Of a stretch of 64,000 nt of DNA, positions 55,322 to 62,411 are shown piece after piece. Origin of the DNA: Pyrinomonadaceae bacterium. Lineage in GTDB: Bacteria; Acidobacteriota; Blastocatellia; Pyrinomonadales; Pyrinomonadaceae. Position 1 is the first letter of the stretch. The number at the start of each line of letters is the position of its first letter. A program made the translations under genes and the position numbers. The notes below the pieces were generated by a model, which was given only the letters and a program-made list of their open reading frames with translations, made no database searches and was not told the DNA's origin. The stretch is taken from the NCBI GenBank assembly GCA_017983495.1, contig JAGOBH010000001.1:868001-932000 (forward strand), written 5' to 3'.

Positions 55322-56132
55322 AATGACTTTTTCGATTGCTCATATCGCGGACGGCGGCAAGGTTGGTCACGCCGTCGGTCGAGAGCTGATCTAGAAGATT
55401 AACAAAAATATGTGCGGTCGCATATGCGTCGGCGCTTGCCCGGTGATGGTTGAAAAGGTCGATCCGGTAATGCTCGGCGACGGTCTTGAGCTTGTGATTA
55501 GTGATGTCGGGCAGTAATTTGCGGGACAATTGGACCGTGCACAGACAGGGATTGGCGATTCGGTAATCCTCGTAAATACGCCCGATCTCATAGTTGAGAA
55601 ATCGCATGTCGAATCCCGAATTGTGCGCCACCAACACCGAATCGCCGATAAAGCTCAGAAAATCGTGTGCTATATCCGCAAAGACCGGTGCGTCTTTGAC
55701 CATTGCATCGCTGATGCCGGTCAGGCCGGTGATAAACGGCGGTATCGCCATTTCGGGGTTAACGAGCGTCTGAAATTCCTCGGTCACTTTGCCGTCACGG
55801 ACGCGGTAAGCCCCGATCTCAGTGATGCGGCACGGCGGTGCCTTCGCCCCGGTCGTTTCAAGGTCAAATACGACAAAATCCGTTCCGGCTATCTCGCGAT
55901 TTTCAAAGCCGTCAAGCTCAAGCTCAACCATGTCTTCATTTAACGTTAGCCGTGGGTCGCGTTCGATCAGATCGGCAACGAGCAAACGCGCAAGCTTGGG
56001 ATCGGGCTTGCGTATCCTCATTACAAAATCAACGATGCTCACGGCCGACGCCTTGCCGCCAAATGAACGCAGCAGCGAGACGGTTTCGCTTATTAGCAAT
56101 GACTCAGAAATTAGGTTAGGATACGGTGTCAT
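55299..56132 (-). CDS. DEDDh 3'-5' exonuclease (DNA polymerase III epsilon-like)
   Basis: 277 residues. The N-terminal ~75 residues are a helical, winged-helix-like extension. The exonuclease domain has Exo[12 protein letters not shown] (Asp90, Glu92), Exo[16 protein letters not shown] and Exo[14 protein letters not shown] (His and Asp), a full DEDDh set. Its ExoII and [12 protein letters not shown] segments resemble PolC/DnaQ-like exonucleases. It trims 3' ends of DNA or RNA; whether it serves replication or repair cannot be told. Divergent from pyrE with 50 bases between starts; followed by queF. Confidence 0.9.
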   Translation of the reverse strand: MTPYPNLISESLLISETVSLLRSFGGKASAVSIVDFVMRIRKPDPKLARLLVADLIERDPRLTLNEDMVELELDGFENREIAGTDFVVFDLETTGAKAPPCRITEIGAYRVRDGKVTEEFQTLVNPEMAIPPFITGLTGISDAMVKDAPVFADIAHDFLSFIGDSVLVAHNSGFDMRFLNYEIGRIYEDYRIANPCLCTVQLSRKLLPDITNHKLKTVAEHYRIDLFNHHRASADAYATAHIFVNLLDQLSTDGVTNLAAVRDMSNRKSHYARRTNA

Positions 56133-56182
56133 CTATACTCGATTTTAGCGGTTTATCGACCTAGCGTAAAACCAACCAGACA

Positions 56183-56758
56183 ATGAGCGAAATTCTCGAA
56201 CACTTCAAAGCCTCCGGTGCGTTGCTCGAGGGGCATTTCATATTATCCAGCGGGCTCCACAGTCCGCGCTATCTGCAGTGTGCATTGGCTCTGCAGTATC
56301 CCGCGGATGCTGCCCGTTACGGGCGAGCGATAGCTGAGCGATATGTTGACGGTGGCATTGAAACAGTCGCCTCGCCGGCGATCGGCGGCCTGATCATTGG
56401 ATATGCGGTCGCCGCTGCGCTCAATGTACGCTTTATATGGACCGAACGGCAGAACGGCGAGATGACCGTCAGACGCGGTTTCACTCTTAAAGAGGGCGAG
56501 CGGATATTGGTCGTTGAGGATGTGATCACAACCGGCGGTTCGACCCGCGAGTGCATCGCAGCTCTGGTCGCCGCCGGCGGACATGTCATCGCTGCCGCGT
56601 CGGTCATTGACCGTTCGAACGGTGCAGCCGACGTCGGTGTCGAGCGAACATCTCTCGTCAGCCTGGACGTCCCAAGCTATGATCCGGCCATTTGTCCCAT
56701 GTGCGCTCAAGGCATCGAAGCAGTAAAACCCGGTAGCAGGACGGTGACAGCAAAATGA
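56183..56758 (+). CDS. pyrE: Orotate phosphoribosyltransferase
   Basis: 191 residues. The PRPP-binding loop VEDVITTGGST (about 111-121) is diagnostic. FILSSGLHSPRYLQCALAL is the N-terminal orotate/PRPP segment, and RRGFTLKEGERILV precedes the loop. Catalyses orotate plus PRPP to orotidine 5'-phosphate in pyrimidine synthesis. Its TGA overlaps the next ATG (56755-56758), starting a chain of overlapping genes that runs to truA. Confidence 0.95.
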   Translation: MSEILEHFKASGALLEGHFILSSGLHSPRYLQCALALQYPADAARYGRAIAERYVDGGIETVASPAIGGLIIGYAVAAALNVRFIWTERQNGEMTVRRGFTLKEGERILVVEDVITTGGSTRECIAALVAAGGHVIAAASVIDRSNGAADVGVERTSLVSLDVPSYDPAICPMCAQGIEAVKPGSRTVTAK

Positions 56759-57621
56759 GTCGGCCACGCTGCTGCTTTCTGACAATGGACGACATGGCCC
56801 ATTACGTCAGCGATGACGAACTGGCCATTTCGCCTCTCAATGATGTCGGTTGGGACTTCACGACGCTCTCGTGGAGCGACCCGCAGGCGACTTGGGACGC
56901 TTTTGAGATCGTTGTTATCCGTACGACCTGGGACTATCAGAAACGGCCGCAGGAGTTTCTCGAAGTTCTGGCCCGTATCGATGCGTCGTCCGCACGACTC
57001 GAAAATTCGATCGATATCGTAAAATGGAATCTCGACAAACGATACCTTCGTGATGTCGAGGAGCGCGGTTCGCCGATCGTGCCGACCATCTGGGATGCTA
57101 CTTACGACCAGCGATCGTTCTACCGGTGGATGGCCGATCTTGGCACGGACGAACTGATCATCAAACCGACGATCAGTGCGACGGCAGAACACACCTACCG
57201 GCTTCAGGAATTTGACGACGAGTTGACCGCCGTTTTTGCCGAGCGGGCGTTTATGGTTCAGCCGTTTCTGCAGAGCGTGATCGACGAGGGCGAATTTTCG
57301 CTCTTTTACTTTAACGGCGAATACAGTCATACAATATTAAAGGCGCCTAAGCCCGCCGATTTCCGCGTCCAGGAGGAGCATGGCGGCATAATTACGGCAG
57401 TCGAGCCGACCGACGAATTGCTTGCTGCCGGGCAAATTGCATTTGACCTGATCGGTTCGGCTCCGCTCTACGCACGTGTCGACCTTGTGCGCGATGCGGG
57501 CGGCAGTCTCGTCGTTATGGAACTCGAATTGATCGAACCGGCACTGTACCTAAGAATGGACGAAGGCTCGCCAGCACGTTTTGCGGCCGCGATCGATCGC
57601 CGAATGCGGGGAACGAAATGA
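56755..57621 (+). CDS. ATP-grasp domain protein (RimK/DcsG-like ligase)
   Basis: 288 residues. ATP-grasp features are DELIIKPTISATAEHTY (ATP-binding lysine and glycine-poor loop), FMVQPFLQSVIDEGEFSLFYFNGEYSHTILK and the metal-binding VVMELELIEPALYL. The N-terminal part (VVIRTTWDYQKRPQEFLEVL, DIVKWNLDKRYLRDVEERG) matches proteins related to glutathione synthase and the D-cycloserine ligase DcsG. A carboxylate-amine ligation is expected, but the substrates are unknown. Overlaps pyrE and the ASCH gene by 4 bases each (ATGA). It is not an obvious LysX/ArgX, although a LysW-like gene is present elsewhere in the window. Confidence 0.82.
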   Translation: MSRPRCCFLTMDDMAHYVSDDELAISPLNDVGWDFTTLSWSDPQATWDAFEIVVIRTTWDYQKRPQEFLEVLARIDASSARLENSIDIVKWNLDKRYLRDVEERGSPIVPTIWDATYDQRSFYRWMADLGTDELIIKPTISATAEHTYRLQEFDDELTAVFAERAFMVQPFLQSVIDEGEFSLFYFNGEYSHTILKAPKPADFRVQEEHGGIITAVEPTDELLAAGQIAFDLIGSAPLYARVDLVRDAGGSLVVMELELIEPALYLRMDEGSPARFAAAIDRRMRGTK

Positions 57622-58085
57622 TGGCGGAGAACGAAAGGGCGGCGAAATTCTGGGCTCGGTTCTGTGCCGCGGCAGGCGTCGATCCGTACGAACCGTATCA
57701 GGTCTGGTATTTTGGCAATACGCCGGAGATGGCACGCGAACTTGCCAGCCTCGTATTAGCCGGGACCAAGACCGCGACGGCGAGCCTTGCGGCGGTCAAC
57801 GAGGTCAAGCCGGACGAGGCTCCGGTTCACCGTGGTTACAGCGTTGTCACCGACATGGACGGAGTTCCTCTGTGCGTTATTCGGACATCCGAGATCCGGC
57901 ACATGGCGTTCGCGGATGTCGATGCGTCGTTTGCTTTCGATGAAGGCGAAGGTGACCGAACGCTCGAATACTGGCGTGAAGTACATGATAGGTACTTTTC
58001 GAGCGAGGCCGCTGAACTCGGAGTCGAATTTGGTGAAGATTCGATGATCTGCTGCGAACGGTTTGAATTGTTGTATCCAAGATGA
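57618..58085 (+). CDS. ASCH domain protein
   Basis: 155 residues. VWYFGNTPEMARELASLVLAG precedes GTKTATAS, the typical ASCH segment; GYSVVTDMDGVPLCVIRTSEI and the terminal FELLY complete the PUA-like fold. ASCH proteins are thought to bind RNA; some are N4-acetylcytidine amidohydrolases, but those are shorter. The function is not known here. The gene overlaps its neighbours by 4 bases on both sides, next to truA, which makes an RNA-related role plausible. Confidence 0.85.
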   Translation: MMAENERAAKFWARFCAAAGVDPYEPYQVWYFGNTPEMARELASLVLAGTKTATASLAAVNEVKPDEAPVHRGYSVVTDMDGVPLCVIRTSEIRHMAFADVDASFAFDEGEGDRTLEYWREVHDRYFSSEAAELGVEFGEDSMICCERFELLYPR

Positions 58086-58834
58086 ATTACAGGCTTTTAC
58101 TACAATACGACGGCACCGACTTTCACGGCTGGCAGGTGCAGGAAAATGCACGCACCATCCAGGGCGAACTGGAACGCGTGATCGGCATGCTCGAGGACGC
58201 GGACGTTAAGGTGGTCGGCTCAGGCCGCACGGACGCGGGCGTGCACGCCGAGGGCCAGGTCGCCAATGTCCATATGCATCGGGGTTTTACGCCCGACAAA
58301 CTCAAGAACGCGATCAACGGCAATATGTGGCGCGACATTCGTGTAATGAAGGCCGAAGCGGCGCCAGACGAATTTCACGCAAGGTTCTCCGCCAAACGAA
58401 AAACCTATATTTACCGCGTCATGAACGCTCCGGTTATGTCGCCGTTTTGGCGGCGGTTTGCCCACCACGAGATCCGGCCTTTGGACGTCGCCCGTATGAA
58501 TGACGCGGCCCGGCTCTTTTTGGGTGAACACGACTGGACAGCGTTCTCATCGGCTCAGATCGACGGTGAGAATCGCGTTCGAACGGTAACGGATTTTACG
58601 GTCGAATCTCATTGGGACGCACGTGCCGGCGGCGTGATGATCGAGTTTCGCATCGCGGCACACGGATTTTTACGCTACATGGTCCGATCGATCGTCGGGA
58701 CTATGCTCGAGGTCGGGCGTGCAGAAAAGGATTCTGATACAATTCAGACGGCAATCGTTACAGGAAATCGCGAACTGGCGGGCAAAACAGCACCGGCGCA
58801 CGGCTTGACGCTTCACCGTGTCGATTACGAATAA
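58082..58834 (+). CDS. truA: tRNA pseudouridine(38-40) synthase
   Basis: 250 residues. Catalytic Asp51 lies in GSGRTDAGVHAEGQV. LQYDGTDFHGWQVQ at the N-terminus and FLRYMVRSIVGTMLEVG near the C-terminus are standard TruA motifs. It converts uridines 38-40 of the anticodon arm. Fourth gene of an overlapping ATGA chain; the DUF952 gene starts right at its stop. Confidence 0.95.
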   Translation: MNYRLLLQYDGTDFHGWQVQENARTIQGELERVIGMLEDADVKVVGSGRTDAGVHAEGQVANVHMHRGFTPDKLKNAINGNMWRDIRVMKAEAAPDEFHARFSAKRKTYIYRVMNAPVMSPFWRRFAHHEIRPLDVARMNDAARLFLGEHDWTAFSSAQIDGENRVRTVTDFTVESHWDARAGGVMIEFRIAAHGFLRYMVRSIVGTMLEVGRAEKDSDTIQTAIVTGNRELAGKTAPAHGLTLHRVDYE

Positions 58835-59140
58835 ATGCACATTTATCACATATTGATGCCGGACGTGTGGGCGGCCTTTGCGGGAGAGGCGTACGAAGCG
58901 GCGGGTCTTGCCGACGAAGGCTTTATCCATTGCAGCTATGAGCATCAGATCGATGCGGTGCTCGGACGATATTACTCAGGTGCCGAGAGCGTCATCATCC
59001 TGACACTCGACACAGACCGTTTGACCTCGCGGCTTGTCGAAGAGCCGTCGACCGGCGGCGAGGTCTACCCGCACATTTACGGGCCAATCGATCGTGATGC
59101 CATCGTCAAAGCTACGGAAAGGAAATTGACAGGAATGTAG
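58835..59140 (+). CDS. DUF952 family protein
   Basis: 101 residues, the usual length. GLADEGFIHCSYEHQIDAVL and VYPHIYGPIDRDAIV are the conserved DUF952 segments. The family has no proven activity; a glutathione-S-transferase-like or ADP-ribose-related role has been suggested. The ATG follows the truA stop directly, so it belongs to the same operon. Confidence 0.88.
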   Translation: MHIYHILMPDVWAAFAGEAYEAAGLADEGFIHCSYEHQIDAVLGRYYSGAESVIILTLDTDRLTSRLVEEPSTGGEVYPHIYGPIDRDAIVKATERKLTGM

Positions 59141-59213
59141 GTGATAAACGGGATGGCCAACGAATCCGGCTCTAACCTCTTTCACCAATTTGAATACTAT
59201 CAGTTAGGTCCGA

Positions 59214-59987
59214 ATGCACGAGAATTTTGCCGGAATCGTAAAACCAAACACCGCTGAGGCTGCATCGCTTGCGGCGATCGACGCTGAGCGCATGCCTGCA
59301 CACGTGGCGGTGATCATGGACGGCAACGGCCGCTGGGCCAAACGGCAGGGCAAGCCGCGCATCTTCGGCCACCGAGCCGGTTCTGAATCGGTCAAGGCGA
59401 TCATCGATACTTGCGCCCGCCTAGAGATCAAAGCCGTTACGCTCTACGCATTTTCGACCGAAAACTGGAAGCGGCCTAAGTCTGAGGTGTCGGGACTGAT
59501 GTCGATGCTCAAAAAGGTACTCAGGCGTGAACTCGACCAGGTACACGGCAATAATATTCGTTTTCAGGCGATCGGGAACATCGCCGGACTGGCGACCGAC
59601 GTTCAGCAAGAGTTGGCCTCCGCAACGGAAAAGACCAGGAACAACACCGGAATGATCATGAGCGTTGCTCTCAACTACGGCGGTCGTGAGGAGATAACGC
59701 AGGCCGCCCGTCGGGCCGCTCAGCAGCTTATCGATCAGGGAAAATCGATCGAGGGCCTGATCGACGCGGACATCGAACGCAACCTTTATACCCACGGGCT
59801 GCCCGAGGTCGATCTAATGATACGAACTAGCGGCGAGTTTCGGATATCGAACTTTTTGCTTTGGCAGCTCGCTTACAGCGAGATATACGTCACGCCGGTG
59901 CTGTTTCCGGATTTTCGTCGTCCGCAAATATTTGAAGCGATATTGGATTACCAGAAACGCGACCGTCGCTTCGGCGGGGTTAAATAA
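59214..59987 (+). CDS. uppS: Isoprenyl (undecaprenyl) diphosphate synthase
   Basis: 257 residues. VAVIMDGNGRWAKRQG contains the catalytic Asp36. GHRAGSESVKAI, TLYAFSTENWKRP and DLMIRTSGEFRISNFLLWQLAYSE are all family motifs. It makes the C55 lipid carrier for wall synthesis by adding isopentenyl units to farnesyl diphosphate. TTAGGT lies just upstream. It is usually followed by cdsA, as here, though a repeat separates the two. Confidence 0.95.
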   Translation: MHENFAGIVKPNTAEAASLAAIDAERMPAHVAVIMDGNGRWAKRQGKPRIFGHRAGSESVKAIIDTCARLEIKAVTLYAFSTENWKRPKSEVSGLMSMLKKVLRRELDQVHGNNIRFQAIGNIAGLATDVQQELASATEKTRNNTGMIMSVALNYGGREEITQAARRAAQQLIDQGKSIEGLIDADIERNLYTHGLPEVDLMIRTSGEFRISNFLLWQLAYSEIYVTPVLFPDFRRPQIFEAILDYQKRDRRFGGVK

Positions 59988-60012
59988 ATTCAAGGGGAAA
60001 GAGGTCAAATTC

Positions 60013-60100
60013 AAACAGGATCTACAGGATCGGCAGGATGGTCTGCACAGAGCGTTTCGTCCTCTTTCGATCTATCTTGTTAATCCTGACTATCCTGTTT
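60013..60100. repeat. Inverted repeat of ACAGGAT units between uppS and cdsA
   Basis: The left arm has three ACAGGAT-like units at 9-base steps (AAACAGGATCTACAGGATC…GCAGGAT). The right arm is a partial reverse complement (AATCCTGACTATCCTGTTT). The outer nine bases (AAACAGGAT/ATCCTGTTT) match exactly. It sits inside an operon without a gene of its own and resembles an interspersed repeat insertion. It may fold in the transcript between the two genes. Confidence 0.75.
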
Positions 60101-60117
60101 AATTTTTTTCAGGGACT

Positions 60118-60957
60118 ATGAAAACCCGATTACTCACAGCAGCGATCGCCTTACCGATCATCATCGCGTCGATCGTGCTGCCGGTTTATTATCCGGTGGC
60201 GGTATGGCTTTTTGTGGCGATCGCGGGATTTGCTCTGGCGGCTGGCTTGTTCGAGTTCTATTCGCTGACCAAAAAGCTTGAGCTTAAGGCGGATGCGGGC
60301 ATCGGCTATATTGGGGCGGCGGCTTTGTTCGTCGGGTTTTTATTTGACGCACCGTCCCGAACCCCGGATCTGCTGCTGCTGACGTTGGCGCTTTTCGCGG
60401 CGGCCGTGCTGATCACGCAAGCGTTCCGCTTTCAGAAGGACTTTTCAAAGATGCTGACGGGCGTCGGCGTGACTATGCTCGGGGTGATCTACGTAGCCTT
60501 TCTCGGAGGATTTCTCGTCGCGACGCGGGTTGGATTTGAGACGCCGGCAAATCTCTCGACGCATCTTCTGGCGTACTTTTTTTTGGTGATCTTTGGCTCG
60601 GATGCCGGAGCGTATTTCGCGGGCCGGGCGTTTGGCAAGCATAAGCTCGCGCCGGCGATATCGCCGGGCAAAACGGTCGAGGGTCTCGTCGGCGGACTTG
60701 TTGCCGCAGCGGCGTTTGCGGCATTGGCGACGTTTTGGTTCTTTCCGGCGTTGCCGTACAAATGGTCGATCCCGCTCGCAATGGTGCTGGCCGCAGTCGG
60801 CGTACTCGGCGATCTCTGTGAGAGTGCGATGAAACGCGGCTCTAATACGAAAGACGCCGCCAGCATCCTGCCGGGCCATGGCGGATTGCTCGACCGGCTC
60901 GACAGCCTGCTTTTTGGGGCACCGATACTGTATTATTTCGCACGCTTTTATTTTTAG
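60118..60957 (+). CDS. cdsA: Phosphatidate cytidylyltransferase
   Basis: 279 residues with about eight membrane helices. The signature near the C-terminus is complete: GDLCESAMKRGSNTKDA followed by LPGHGGLLDRLDSLLFG. It makes CDP-diacylglycerol from phosphatidic acid and CTP for phospholipid synthesis. CAGGGACT stands close before the ATG as a possible ribosome site. It follows uppS, the usual order. Confidence 0.95.
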   Translation: MKTRLLTAAIALPIIIASIVLPVYYPVAVWLFVAIAGFALAAGLFEFYSLTKKLELKADAGIGYIGAAALFVGFLFDAPSRTPDLLLLTLALFAAAVLITQAFRFQKDFSKMLTGVGVTMLGVIYVAFLGGFLVATRVGFETPANLSTHLLAYFFLVIFGSDAGAYFAGRAFGKHKLAPAISPGKTVEGLVGGLVAAAAFAALATFWFFPALPYKWSIPLAMVLAAVGVLGDLCESAMKRGSNTKDAASILPGHGGLLDRLDSLLFGAPILYYFARFYF

Positions 60958-61002
60958 CATTACCTAACAAAAATCTATTTACTACAAAGGAGAAACATAC
61001 AG

Positions 61003-61725
61003 ATGAGTGAAGAGTCAGAAAAACGGGCGATGGTTGACCGATTTGAGTTTTTTGCAGCAATTCTGCTGGGCCTCGCTGCCATCTCCACGGCGTTATCGAG
61101 TTTCCAGGCTGGTATGTGGGACGGCAAACAGGCCGAAGCATACGGCAGAGCAAACACCGAGGCGACCGCGGCGGCGGCCGAACGAGCGAGGGCGACGGTC
61201 GAGATGTCAAAGGACGCCCAGATCGACATTACAGCGTATCAATTGATCGAGCAGGGATTGAACAACGCAGAATCAAACCCTTCGGTCTCGAACAGTTCAT
61301 TTGAGATCGCATCGTATTTATATACGCGGCAAATGAGTGACGCGGGCTATAAGGCCCTTGGGTTACCGCCTGAAGCCAAAAAAGATTCGGGCGATGACGA
61401 GGAAAAGACCGAGGCTCTCAAGGGCGATATTCTCGACAAAGCGAGCAATAAGGATCTGGTCGGTGATGAAAATTATCTAAAGGAAATGCTCGCAAAGTCT
61501 GACGAACTCAATGCTCAGTCGCAAAAGACGTTCAAGGAAGGCAACGATGCGAATGACACGGGCGACAAATTTGAGCTCGCAAACGTTTTGTTCGCCGTCA
61601 GTATGTTCTTTATGGGTATCGCACTCGTATTCAAGACGGAGATCAAGTGGAAGGTCTTGATCGCCGGCGGTCTAATACTGATCGTGCCATTCGTCTATAT
61701 GCTGACCCTTCCATGGACATTCTGA
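61003..61725 (+). CDS. Membrane protein of unknown function (DUF4337-like)
   Basis: 240 residues with AAAGGAGAA before the ATG. One membrane helix at about 13-33 (FFAAILLGLAAISTALSSFQA), a long charged, Ala/Glu-rich middle that is probably helical (residues about 40-195), and two closing helices (LFAVSMFFMGIALVF, WKVLIAGGLILIVPFVYML). The topology and the initial FEFFAAILLGLAAISTALSS recall DUF4337 proteins. No function is known. It follows cdsA by 45 bases. Confidence 0.7.
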   Translation: MSEESEKRAMVDRFEFFAAILLGLAAISTALSSFQAGMWDGKQAEAYGRANTEATAAAAERARATVEMSKDAQIDITAYQLIEQGLNNAESNPSVSNSSFEIASYLYTRQMSDAGYKALGLPPEAKKDSGDDEEKTEALKGDILDKASNKDLVGDENYLKEMLAKSDELNAQSQKTFKEGNDANDTGDKFELANVLFAVSMFFMGIALVFKTEIKWKVLIAGGLILIVPFVYMLTLPWTF

Positions 61726-61842
61726 CACGGTATTTGCCTTTGATAACGCGCCTCTAGTATCATTCACTTTTGGCGATCATGAACGCAGTTCGGTTTAACG
61801 ACAATAATAATTGACTGGCGAGAGTGTTTACAGATGACGCTC

Positions 61843-61879
61843 CGCCTTTTGATTGTCGAAAATCGAAAGGCGTTTTTTT
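61843..61879 (+). terminator. Rho-independent terminator
   Basis: The stem CGCCTTTTGATT (61843-61854) pairs with AATCGAAAGGCG (61861-61872), 11 of 12 matched, followed by seven T. It lies 118 bases past the membrane-protein stop and ends two bases before the left arm of the GxxExxY cassette. Confidence 0.85.
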
Positions 61880-61880
61880 G

Positions 61881-62405
61881 TTTTTGCCCGCGAATAACAC
61901 GAATAGACGCGAATAAAAGAAATTAAATGGGTGAGATCATTTACAAAGATGAAGGTTTCCAGATAATCGGGGCTTGTTTCGAAGTTTATAACCATAAGGG
62001 ATTCGGGTTTACGGAGCCGGTATATCAGGAATGTTTGCAGCATGAATTTACGCTGCAAGGCATTCCATTTGTTGCCCAGCCAGAGCTACCAATGACCTAC
62101 AAGGGGATTCAGCTAGCACAGAAGTTCAAGCCGGATTTCATTTGTTTTGAAAAAATAGTCGTAGAGATAAAGTCGGTGGCGGGGTTAACTGATGCCCATC
62201 GTGCACAAACGATAAACTATTTGCACGCAACAGCGTTTGAACTTGGCTTGCTGGTTAATTTCGGCCAGTTCCCTAAATTGATACACGAAAGGCTCGCGTA
62301 TAACAAACGCAATCATTCAGCTACAACTTACGAAATTATCGGGAATCGAGAACAAGCCTCCGAATAGTTTTTATTCGCGTTCATTCGTGTTATTTGCGGG
62401 CAAAA
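61881..62405. mobile_element. Putative mini-cassette: GxxExxY gene framed by ~38-base inverted repeats
   Basis: The left arm (61881-61918) reads TTTTTGCCCGCGAATAACAC… and the right arm (62368-62405) is its reverse complement at about 35 of 38 positions. The gene's stop codon (62365-62367) touches the right arm. The unit lies between a terminator and aspS. Its base composition is lower in GC than aspS (about 43-50% against about 55% in the lines I counted). No transposase is encoded. No clear target-site duplication was found at the edges. Confidence 0.65.
61927..62367 (+). CDS. GxxExxY protein (PD-(D/E)xK nuclease-fold family)
   Basis: 146 residues. GFGFTEPVYQECL gives the naming GxxExxY motif (about 27-33). 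The PD-(D/E)xK core is KPDFICFEKIVVEIKS with Asp70, Glu80 and Lys82. RAQTINYL and GLLVNFGQFPK complete the family pattern. The family (TIGR04256/PF13366) is widespread in environmental bacteria, often in several copies, and has no proven function. The active-site residues are all present. No ribosome-binding site is evident before the ATG. It is enclosed by inverted repeats, see the cassette entry. Confidence 0.88.
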   Translation: MGEIIYKDEGFQIIGACFEVYNHKGFGFTEPVYQECLQHEFTLQGIPFVAQPELPMTYKGIQLAQKFKPDFICFEKIVVEIKSVAGLTDAHRAQTINYLHATAFELGLLVNFGQFPKLIHERLAYNKRNHSATTYEIIGNREQASE

Positions 62406-62411
62406 AATCAT

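Noticed and set aside
56755..57621. LysX/ArgX assignment for the ATP-grasp protein, because a LysW-like gene is in the window
   Set aside because: The two genes are over 30 kb apart, the LysW-like tail lacks the attachment Glu, and the ATP-grasp sequence looks closer to DcsG-type proteins.
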